A DNA stretch of 64,000 bases. It comes from Thalassotalea marina. Lineage in GTDB: Bacteria; Pseudomonadota; Gammaproteobacteria; Enterobacterales; Alteromonadaceae. The stretch lies in assembly GCF_014656435.1 (NCBI RefSeq), contig NZ_BNCK01000007.1, positions 62,001 through 126,000 on the forward strand, written 5' to 3'. The translations under genes and the position numbers were made by a program. The stretch's first letter is position 1, and every line of letters begins with the position of its first letter. The notes under the pieces are model-generated. The model searched no databases, had not been told where the DNA came from, and saw only the letters and a program-made list of their open reading frames with translations. Positions 56,978-64,000 of the stretch are shown here, piece by piece.

Positions 56978-58972
56978 ATGATTAAATCTGTTGTTGTACT
57001 CGGTGGAGGTAGTGCTGGATGGCTCACTGCAAGTTTAATTGCGGCGAAACATCACGATAAACACTCCCCTTTTCAAGTTACACTAATTGAATCGCCAAAC
57101 ATTCCCACTATAGGAGTCGGTGAAGGCACTTGGCCAACTATGGTGAATACATTACAACAATTAGGTATTAGCGAACTGACTTTTTTACAGCGCTGTGACG
57201 CCTCTTTTAAACAAGCGTCTAAGTTTGTTCATTGGCATACAGGTGAAAAAGATGACTGTTATTACCACCCTTTTACACCGCCAGAATCTTTTGAAGAACT
57301 TAGCCTAGTAGAACAATGGCAGCAATCAGAAAAAAATGAAAAATTTGCAGATGCCGTATCAATTCAAGCCAAATTATGTGATGAAAATCGTGCGCCAAAA
57401 CAACTTAAACTTGGCGACTACAAAACAATAGAAAACTACGGCTATCACCTAGATGCCGGTAAATTTGCGCAATTACTCACTGAGCATGGTGTCAATAAGT
57501 TAGGAATCAAACATATTGTTGATGACGTCATTAAAGTGCAAAGTCTGGACAATGGTGATATTGCAGCGCTAGTTACTCAAAATCACGGTGAAATTGCTGG
57601 TGATCTATTTATTGATTGCTCAGGGCAAGCTGCTGTTTTAATTGGCCAACATTACAAAATCCCCTTTATCAGCAAAAAAGATGTGCTTTTTATTGATAAA
57701 GCCATTGCAACGCAAGTTCCCTATAAAGAAGAGAACGATCCTGTAGCCTCTGCGACCATTTCAACAGCGGAACGAGCTGGGTGGATTTGGGATATCGGCT
57801 TACCAAGCCGACGAGGTGTTGGTCATGTTTTCTCGAGCCAATATACCAGTGAAGCACAAGCAAAAGCCGATCTAATCACGTATTTAGAACAGAGTATTGA
57901 GTCTCCTGAGCAGCTTACCTTTAAATACTTGGACATTAACCCAGGTTATAGGGAAACCTTTTGGCACAAGAACTGTGTTGCAGTGGGCATGGCATCGGGC
58001 TTTTTAGAGCCTCTTGAGGCATCTGCATTAGTCATGGTTGAGCTTGCCGCTAAAACTATTGCATTGCACATGCCTGCACAGCGCTGCGTAATGGACATAG
58101 TGGCTAAACGATATAACACTATCATGACGTTTAGATGGCAGCGTATTATCGACTTTTTAAAGCTACATTATGTGTTAAGTGAACGAGATGATAATGAGTT
58201 TTGGCGGGCTAATCGTTCAACAGAGACCATTCCCGACTCACTTAGCGAGTTACTTGAACTTTGGCAATGCCAACCACCTGAAAATAATGGTTTCTTAAGC
58301 CCATACGATTTGTTTCCTGCCGCTAGCTACCAATACATTTTGTATGGAATGGGGTTTAAAACTAAAACTAACTATTTAAGTTGCACACAACAAAAGCAAA
58401 GTGCTGCTCAAAATGCCCTTAACAAGGTATGTGCCCGTAAACAAAAAGTTCTGCCGTTATTACCTACTAATCGTGCAATACTCAATGAAATTTGCACACA
58501 AGAGCGAAGTTTTACATTAGACGTATCAGCAGATCAAAGTTCTCATTGGCAATTGTTAACTAATATGAAAATTGAACACATCTGCCAAGAACTTCCTGTG
58601 TTTTTTAAGCGGCAAAAGAATAACAGCTTTGTTCCTATCGCATTATCACATCTAACATACAAAACATTGACGGATAAACCTAAAAGCAAGGCCATACTCA
58701 CTAATGAACTTGCTACATACCATAATAAAGAAACACTCGCAGTTGAAAAGCTAGAGTCATTACTTGAACCTGCAAAGCTTGATATTACGTTAAACGATAA
58801 CAGTAATATTGCGGTATTAGGTTTATATGTCGTTAATCAAAAACAGTGGCAACAACATGATGTTAAAGCCTGTTTTACTGCTCAACAGCAACAGCTGATA
58901 GACCAGATTATTGCATCAATCTCTCATGTCCCTAAGTTGATAGACAGGGAAAACCTGGTTCGGCAAAAGTAA
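56978..58972 (+). CDS. Tryptophan-halogenase-family flavoprotein with SapC-like C-terminal extension
   Basis: A 664-residue protein. Residues 1-510 form a flavin-dependent halogenase-like domain: FAD loop VVVLGGGSAGWLTASLIA, IGVGEGTWPTM, the catalytic-lysine region DASFKQASKFVHW with Lys78, and the WxWxI motif at 269-273 (WIWDI), where the usual following Pro is Gly274. SGFLEPLEASALVMVELA is the conserved substrate-side block. From about 515 to the end the pattern changes: HWQLLTNMKIEHICQELPVF, NNSFVPIALSHL and IAVLGLYVVNQKQWQQ resemble SapC-family proteins that normally neighbour these halogenases as separate genes. The true reaction of this TonB-linked halogenase group is unproven. The gene is divergent from the GH63 gene over 105 AT-rich bases; TTTAAA and TATATT spaced by 17 bases there may be its promoter. 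Confidence 0.82.
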   Translation: MIKSVVVLGGGSAGWLTASLIAAKHHDKHSPFQVTLIESPNIPTIGVGEGTWPTMVNTLQQLGISELTFLQRCDASFKQASKFVHWHTGEKDDCYYHPFTPPESFEELSLVEQWQQSEKNEKFADAVSIQAKLCDENRAPKQLKLGDYKTIENYGYHLDAGKFAQLLTEHGVNKLGIKHIVDDVIKVQSLDNGDIAALVTQNHGEIAGDLFIDCSGQAAVLIGQHYKIPFISKKDVLFIDKAIATQVPYKEENDPVASATISTAERAGWIWDIGLPSRRGVGHVFSSQYTSEAQAKADLITYLEQSIESPEQLTFKYLDINPGYRETFWHKNCVAVGMASGFLEPLEASALVMVELAAKTIALHMPAQRCVMDIVAKRYNTIMTFRWQRIIDFLKLHYVLSERDDNEFWRANRSTETIPDSLSELLELWQCQPPENNGFLSPYDLFPAASYQYILYGMGFKTKTNYLSCTQQKQSAAQNALNKVCARKQKVLPLLPTNRAILNEICTQERSFTLDVSADQSSHWQLLTNMKIEHICQELPVFFKRQKNNSFVPIALSHLTYKTLTDKPKSKAILTNELATYHNKETLAVEKLESLLEPAKLDITLNDNSNIAVLGLYVVNQKQWQQHDVKACFTAQQQQLIDQIIASISHVPKLIDRENLVRQK

Positions 58973-58973
58973 T

Positions 58974-59004
58974 AAAAAAACCGCTTAGCTTTACAACTAA
59001 GCGG
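58974..59004 (-). terminator. Intrinsic terminator for the saccharopine dehydrogenase operon (minus strand)
   Basis: CCGCTTAG (58981-58988) pairs with CTAAGCGG (58997-59004) around an 8-base loop. Seven A at 58974-58980 become a U-tract in the minus-strand transcript, so it ends the operon arriving from 59068. It may also stop the convergent halogenase transcript less efficiently. Confidence 0.8.
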
Positions 59005-59067
59005 TGGCTTAAACCTACCAATGATTAAACAACATGGTATGTCACTACAGTGCCAAGAGAAGAGAAA

Positions 59068-60216
59068 CTAGACGAGCTTTTCCAGTGTTGTTGGTTGTCC
59101 AAGTGCCGCCAATCTGTCTAACCATTTTTGCGCTATCAATGCTTGGCTTGGAGCCGCATGCACACCTGAGGCTACTTCACCATTAAGTACTGATTCAATG
59201 CCTAACACAACTGGTAACGATACCAGTCTGGCCATTGCTTGGCCGTTATTATTGCCTACTGCATCCATGAAATAACGCTGATGCCACACTGTGTTACCGT
59301 CCTGTTGAGCCTCAAGCTCTACTGACATCACAACGCGATCAGCCTCGCCCTTTTCGTAACTGTATTTTTGTTCAAGTTCTTCACTTATTTCAGTGAGTTT
59401 TTCCAAACCTTGCTCACCTTGCAACGTCTCTACTTGATCAAATAAATATTGCCAAGCGTCAGACCAACCAGCTAAACGTAACGTGCCTCGAACAAATTCT
59501 TCAATTTGCCAATTAGGCTCAAATTCATATTGACTGATAAAAGGTATCGAATCGCGATTTGGATAAGCTTGAAACGTTTCATTGGCTGAGCTGATATGAA
59601 TGTCTTTCAACGCCTGCCATGGACCTGTTGACGTATTTTCCTCGCCATTTTCCAACCATTTTGCCGGAGAGGTTAACGCTTTTAAAACGCCTAATGGAGA
59701 CCAGCTAAACTTGTATTTAAAGTCGTTCGCGATTTTAGGAAAACCGCCACAATAGGAGCGAAAAAACAGTTTAACATCAGCGGGATCAATACCACTGCGC
59801 TTAAATTGATCGACCAGTAAATGGGCAAATAGGTGGTCGATACCAGGATCTAAGCCAATCTCATTGATAAAACTCAGGCCTTGCTCTTTTGCTAAATCGT
59901 CTAGAGCTCTCATTTCTGGCGAAATATAGCTGCTAGAAGCAAAATGAGCTCCTTTTTGCAAACATAGCTGTGCTACCTCAACATGCTTAGTGGCAGGCAA
60001 CATAGACACTAAAATATCACCTGCGTTAACCTGTTCAGTTAAAGCAGCCCAATCTAATTGCTGCAAATTGCACTCTATATTGGCTTCTGCCAGCATTTTT
60101 TTCGCCTTATCTAAACGACGATTCCAAACAACTAGTTTATGGGTAGATTGTGATAAGTGCTTGATTCCTGGTGTTGAAGAAAGGCCAACACCTAGCCAAT
60201 GAATTGTAGGAGTCAT
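59068..60216 (-). CDS. Saccharopine dehydrogenase, glutamate-forming type (Lys9-like)
   Basis: A 382-residue Rossmann-fold protein. HWLGVGLSSTPGIKHLSQ near the N-terminus is a variant nucleotide-binding loop, GDILVSMLPATKHVEVAQLC and ASSSYISPEMRALDDLA follow, then INEIGLDPGIDHLFAHLL, the strongest family block of saccharopine reductases. This type interconverts saccharopine with alpha-aminoadipate semialdehyde and glutamate. It starts 13 bases after the partner gene for the other half-reaction, so the two make a complete lysine-saccharopine-semialdehyde route, probably for lysine degradation. The dinucleotide preference cannot be read safely. Confidence 0.82.
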   Translation of the reverse strand: MTPTIHWLGVGLSSTPGIKHLSQSTHKLVVWNRRLDKAKKMLAEANIECNLQQLDWAALTEQVNAGDILVSMLPATKHVEVAQLCLQKGAHFASSSYISPEMRALDDLAKEQGLSFINEIGLDPGIDHLFAHLLVDQFKRSGIDPADVKLFFRSYCGGFPKIANDFKYKFSWSPLGVLKALTSPAKWLENGEENTSTGPWQALKDIHISSANETFQAYPNRDSIPFISQYEFEPNWQIEEFVRGTLRLAGWSDAWQYLFDQVETLQGEQGLEKLTEISEELEQKYSYEKGEADRVVMSVELEAQQDGNTVWHQRYFMDAVGNNNGQAMARLVSLPVVLGIESVLNGEVASGVHAAPSQALIAQKWLDRLAALGQPTTLEKLV

Positions 60217-60229
60217 TTTTACGTTTCTC

Positions 60230-61297
60230 TTATAAATGCTGTATGTTTTGCTGGTAAATCGCGAGTGCCTTCTGCCATACAGGACGCGATAATTCGTTTA
60301 GGCTTAACAAATAGGGGACGAGTTGCTCACCGTAATCTTCACTACTCTCTTTTGGCAAAAGAGACGGTAAATGATCTATAGCGATCAAATGCAAACTATT
60401 ATTGCCTGCCATCACTTCGATGGTTGGATCACTAAAAGATGTGCAGTGGTCATAAATGCGAATGGGGTTGTAGTCACCGTATGGATCACAACTTACATCG
60501 GCTATAACGCTGAGCTTACGCTCTGCACAATCAAGTGAAGACATGGTTACAAAAGGTGGTAAGTCTTGATTAACCAAAACACAATTTACCAGTACATCTG
60601 CCTGATTAATTTCTTCAAATGGCCCACCTTTTGCCGTTTCCGCCATATCCCACGCAATCGTGGTTAACTGCAAGGCATTAGCCAACGCCAAGGCACCACA
60701 ACCGCTGCGACCTTTAGCACCAATGATCATCACTTTGGGTTTTTGCGGACATAGGTTCAATACCTTACTAACCTGTTCAATCAATTGAGACTTTTCCGCA
60801 TAAGAATGAATTGATGGTAACACTTGTTGATCAAGCTGCTTGTTTGCCCACGCCCATACAGCTAGAGCTGCACCAGCAAAACCTGCCCAATAACCAAAGG
60901 CAGCGATGCGTCGTTGATTTTCATCAACTAAAAATTCCAAGTCATAGAGTTGTCCATCGCCTTGTTTAAAGCGCGATAAAATGGCGTTGGCTCCTGATTG
61001 CTGTTTATAGGCGTGTGCAAAATAAATATGTTTATGAACCAAGGGAAACGTATCATCTGGCAGTTCCTTTAGTCCCAAAATAAAAGCATTATCGGGTGCT
61101 TGGCGCCAACTCCCTTGCGCGACAATCTCACAACCCAGGTTGCGATATTGTTCAATATCAAAAATATTTTGCTGCCCATGTTCTACCGACACTTTAAAGC
61201 CGGCGTCAATCAAGGTTTTAGCGCCTTTAGGAGTAAGTGCTGTACGCTGCTCCTGAGGTTTAGTTTCGGCGCGTAACCACAGATGTGTTTGACTCAT
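60230..61297 (-). CDS. Saccharopine dehydrogenase, lysine-forming type (Lys1-like)
   Basis: A 355-residue protein of the alanine dehydrogenase/PNT-like fold. LRAETKPQEQRTALTPKGAK with the conserved Lys and Arg, VHKHIYFAHAYKQQ and LYDLEFLVDENQRRIAAFGY are hallmarks of yeast Lys1-like saccharopine dehydrogenases, and KVMIIGAKGRSGCGALALA is the dinucleotide loop. It catalyses lysine plus 2-oxoglutarate to saccharopine or the reverse. It is first in the pair with the Lys9-like gene. The ATG lies 50 bases from the terminator of the TonB receptor gene, so its promoter must be in that short gap or it depends on read-through. Confidence 0.85.
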   Translation of the reverse strand: MSQTHLWLRAETKPQEQRTALTPKGAKTLIDAGFKVSVEHGQQNIFDIEQYRNLGCEIVAQGSWRQAPDNAFILGLKELPDDTFPLVHKHIYFAHAYKQQSGANAILSRFKQGDGQLYDLEFLVDENQRRIAAFGYWAGFAGAALAVWAWANKQLDQQVLPSIHSYAEKSQLIEQVSKVLNLCPQKPKVMIIGAKGRSGCGALALANALQLTTIAWDMAETAKGGPFEEINQADVLVNCVLVNQDLPPFVTMSSLDCAERKLSVIADVSCDPYGDYNPIRIYDHCTSFSDPTIEVMAGNNSLHLIAIDHLPSLLPKESSEDYGEQLVPYLLSLNELSRPVWQKALAIYQQNIQHL

Positions 61298-61341
61298 AGA
61301 AATATTTACTTCTCGTCTAATCTTTTGTGTTTAAAGTGAAT

Positions 61342-61384
61342 AAAAATCAGCGAGCTCTTCAATGTTTTTCGATTAGCTCGCTGA
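61342..61384 (-). terminator. Intrinsic terminator of the TonB receptor gene (minus strand)
   Basis: TCAGCGAGCT (61347-61356) pairs with AGCTCGCTGA (61375-61384). Five A at 61342-61346 give a U-tract on the minus strand, 24 bases after the receptor stop codon. Confidence 0.85.
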
Positions 61385-61407
61385 CTTTATTTAGTTATTA
61401 ACGCGGT

Positions 61408-64000
61408 TTAGAAGTTGCCACGGATACCAAGCGAGTATCTAGGGCCTGTTTCTGTCACGGTTAATGTTTGGTTCGCATGTTCTGCATTTTTGATATACAA
61501 CTCGTTGGTCACGTTGATACCTTCAAAAAATACCGTTAGGTTTTCATTGATATCGTAGCTACCACTTATATCTACTTGTTTATAGTCATCAACGTAATGA
61601 CCATCACGCCAAGATTGTGGCTTCGACTGCATAAAGCGGTCACGATTGTTGTAAGCAATACGGAACTGGAACTCGTCTTTTTCGTAGAATAAAATGAGGT
61701 TTTGTGAATCACTTAAACCGATTAATGGAAGTTTTTCAGCGCCTTTATCTGCGGTTGACTCACTGTCAACAAAAGTCATGTTGGCAATAAAACCAAGACC
61801 ATCAAATGGCGCAGGTAAATTGGTAAACATGTGCTGAACCGCAATTTCAAGCCCTTCAATTTCAGTGCTGTCTTCATTAATTGGGCGAGACATTTTGTAG
61901 GTATATGTACCACTAGGCAGGGTCACGATTTCTTCAGACTCCCCATATCCTAGATAACCATCAACATCTTTGGTAAATCCAGCAATTGCAGCATAACTGC
62001 CTTCTTGGTAATACCACTCTAATGTAAAGTCGATGTTTGTTGATTCAAATGGATTCAATTTAGGGTTACTGCCTGAACCAAATAGCTTATCAGCAGGACC
62101 ATCACCATAGCTCGACAGTGGAGACATTTCTGCTAATTCAGGGCGAGTAATACTCTTTGACCACGCTAAACGTGCAACAATATCGTCAGTAAGCTCTAAT
62201 TTACCATTTAAGCTTGGTAGCAGATTGCTGTAATCATGGCTAACGGTAACTGGAACATAGTCATCAGAAGTTATCGCTCTGAATTCACCAGGTTTTTCGT
62301 TTGATGGTACTAAATCAAGCAAGGCGACTTGGTTACCTACTGACTCACTTTCAGTACGTACGTAACGCAAACCCGCCACAATAGACCATGGCATGTCGCT
62401 AACTTCGCCTTCAAAATAGAAGTCTGTGTACAACGACATAAGTTTTTCATTCACTTCATAAGCCGTCGGATCATCAACCATAGCAAAACCTGCTCGGTTA
62501 AATATTGCACGTACTGCATCTGGATCATCTAGTTGTGCAATGGCGTCTTCTGTTGAAAGGAACGCAAAAATATCATCAGAATTAAACGTTGGCCAAGACT
62601 GTGTTGGGTTCCCCGACCCGCCAGATAAGAAACCATCAGCATTATAAATATTGAGTAGCTCAGCTGGTAAAGGGATACGTGTGCTGTTATCGGCGTATAT
62701 CCACGGTAATGGGTTTTCTGTTTCAGCATACGTAGAACCTAAAGTACGATCAGAGTAGTGCGCACCAAAGCCTATTTGTACTAATGGCCCCATTTCAACA
62801 ATAAAGTCGTTATCAATTTTGGCTTCTAATACTTCGTCTTCAACACGTGTGCCTTGTAAAGATGCCCAACCTGCTGTTAATACATCACCTTCTTTGAAGT
62901 TTTCGAAGGTCATGGTCGGCACTAGGTCGCCCGATGTACGATCATAGGTATACTCACCAGGACGACCCGCCACCACGTCAGACCATCCTTTTCCAGGATC
63001 GTGTTCAGCTTTTGACGTATTGATATCCGCTGACATCACCCAACTGTCTGTTAACTGCCAGTTCAGGTTTAAACCAAATGCTTTAAGGGTATTATCTGCA
63101 TCTGATTGACGCACTAAGGTTTCGATAAAGCTGTCTACAAAATCTGCTTTAACCAATGTGTTACTGTCATCTAATACCGGATTTGTAACCTTGCCGGTCT
63201 CAAACCACATTGGAAAAACATCTTGGCGATATTTCACATTAAAATCTGAATACAATGCATCAGCAGTAATGGTTACATCTTTACTTGGCTTGTATTGAAG
63301 TACTAACGTACCGCTGTTACGCTCGCGTGTTTCTGTTTGTGCAATTTGGTCATAGTTACGAGGGAAATAAACTTCACCGTAGTCCTGACCTTCAAGTAAG
63401 TCTTTTGTTTTGTAGTAATAAGCCGTGTTGGCCTGATCGTAACGACTCTCACGTTTGTAGTGAGAAAAAGATGCCAATACACCAAACGTGTCGTCATTGA
63501 AGGTTTGGCTTATTAAACCAGAGAACTGAGGGCTTAATTTACCCGTCATATCATCGTATAGCCCCTTCACACTGCCTACCGCTTTAAAGCCTGGGAAATT
63601 TAGTGGTTTAACCGTACTAATATCAACCGTCGCACCAATTGCGCCTTCTTGAATTGCCGCTGATTGCGTTTTATGAACTTCAGCACCGTTAATTAATTCA
63701 GAAGCTAAGATGTCAAAACTAAAGGCTCTTCCACCACTAGTGGTTGCTAAAGTACGACCATTTAGCAACACTGAGTTAAATTCTGGCCCCATGCCACGTA
63801 CTGTTATAAGTTGCCCTTCACCACCACTACGATCGATTGAAACACCGGTGATCCTTTGCAGTGATTCAGCAACGTTTTGATCTGGAAATTTACCGATATC
63901 TTCCGCAGAAATTGCATCAACTACGTTACCCGCATCTTGTTTAATGCCCACGGAATTAATCAAACTGCCACGAATACCCGTAACGGTGATTACTTCTGGG
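61408..64000 (-). CDS. TonB-dependent receptor, Xanthomonas/Caulobacter type (N-terminus beyond window)
   Basis: The frame is open past base 64000. The visible part starts EVITVTGIRGSL, then GNVVDAISAEDIGKFPDQNV and SLQRITGVSIDR, the plug-domain entry typical of this receptor type, followed by ITVRGMGPEFNSVLLNGRT. About 860 residues are visible and end in the barrel's last strand with C-terminal Phe (YSLGIRGNF). A methionine at 63961-63963 is internal, not the start. These receptors import oligosaccharides or other large ligands using TonB energy. In marine Alteromonadales they commonly sit by tryptophan-halogenase and SapC genes, as here. The ligand may be the GH63 substrate, but that is inference. 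Confidence 0.92.
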   Translation of the reverse strand, partial: PEVITVTGIRGSLINSVGIKQDAGNVVDAISAEDIGKFPDQNVAESLQRITGVSIDRSGGEGQLITVRGMGPEFNSVLLNGRTLATTSGGRAFSFDILASELINGAEVHKTQSAAIQEGAIGATVDISTVKPLNFPGFKAVGSVKGLYDDMTGKLSPQFSGLISQTFNDDTFGVLASFSHYKRESRYDQANTAYYYKTKDLLEGQDYGEVYFPRNYDQIAQTETRERNSGTLVLQYKPSKDVTITADALYSDFNVKYRQDVFPMWFETGKVTNPVLDDSNTLVKADFVDSFIETLVRQSDADNTLKAFGLNLNWQLTDSWVMSADINTSKAEHDPGKGWSDVVAGRPGEYTYDRTSGDLVPTMTFENFKEGDVLTAGWASLQGTRVEDEVLEAKIDNDFIVEMGPLVQIGFGAHYSDRTLGSTYAETENPLPWIYADNSTRIPLPAELLNIYNADGFLSGGSGNPTQSWPTFNSDDIFAFLSTEDAIAQLDDPDAVRAIFNRAGFAMVDDPTAYEVNEKLMSLYTDFYFEGEVSDMPWSIVAGLRYVRTESESVGNQVALLDLVPSNEKPGEFRAITSDDYVPVTVSHDYSNLLPSLNGKLELTDDIVARLAWSKSITRPELAEMSPLSSYGDGPADKLFGSGSNPKLNPFESTNIDFTLEWYYQEGSYAAIAGFTKDVDGYLGYGESEEIVTLPSGTYTYKMSRPINEDSTEIEGLEIAVQHMFTNLPAPFDGLGFIANMTFVDSESTADKGAEKLPLIGLSDSQNLILFYEKDEFQFRIAYNNRDRFMQSKPQSWRDGHYVDDYKQVDISGSYDINENLTVFFEGINVTNELYIKNAEHANQTLTVTETGPRYSLGIRGNF

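Overview
The window looks like chromosome from a marine gammaproteobacterium of the Alteromonadales, most likely a Colwelliaceae relative (Colwellia/Thalassotalea type). This is inferred from AT-rich coding DNA, gammaproteobacterial protein style, and the mix of an exosortase A polysaccharide locus, Xanthomonas/Caulobacter-type TonB receptors and a flavin-dependent halogenase. No database search was possible. All family names, including TIGRFAM-style names, are assigned from memory of motifs and gene order.

Positions 1-38.6 kb hold one very large extracellular polysaccharide / protein-sorting locus of the exosortase A (XrtA, PEP-CTERM) type. Its parts are: sugar-nucleotide supply (ugd fragment, manC; minus strand, 1-1936); a plus-strand decoration module (MBOAT O-acyltransferase, membrane-anchored SGNH-like partner, large Cys-repeat lipoprotein; 2089-7835); a minus-strand operon of about 18 genes from 29165 down to 9049, with a sulfotransferase after it; a divergent plus-strand operon (29400-35145) for export, chain length, BY-type tyrosine kinase, outer-membrane barrel and XrtA-associated ATPase; and prsR/prsK (35215-38632) for sigma-54-type regulation. 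The minus operon encodes the initiating sugar transferase, deacetylases, FemAB protein, five GT4 glycosyltransferases, an XrtA-EpsI fusion, an amidotransferase, a CapK-like adenylate-forming enzyme, a ligase/polymerase and a flippase. A 45-codon gene not obvious from long open frames lies at 16413-16550. No PEP-CTERM substrate protein and no PrsT TPR lipoprotein are visible in the window.

Positions 38.65-42.7 kb hold an RND efflux permease and its adaptor, directly upstream of prsK on the same strand. A tRNA-Arg(CCG) with a recognisable promoter follows (42829-42953). Then 43.2-48.4 kb is a plus-strand run of membrane and stress genes: a class I glutamine amidotransferase, a VTT/DedA-like protein, a small STAS-like protein, two MscS channels and a DUF2254 membrane protein.

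Positions 48.4-64 kb are a sugar-utilisation region. It has galT-galK-galE on the minus strand, a divergent LacI-family regulator with two near-identical palindromic operators between them, a sodium/sugar symporter, a periplasmic GH63-type glucosidase, a tryptophan-halogenase-family protein with what appears to be a fused SapC-like C-terminus, two saccharopine dehydrogenases of opposite type (lysine metabolism), and a TonB receptor cut by the window end. Five stem-loop terminators were read directly from the sequence.

The most noteworthy items are the hidden 45-aa membrane peptide, the halogenase-SapC fusion, the decoration module with its three-repeat Cys lipoprotein, the operator that occupies the ribosome-binding position of the gal regulator, and the overlap of the tyrosine-kinase tail with the next gene's signal peptide.
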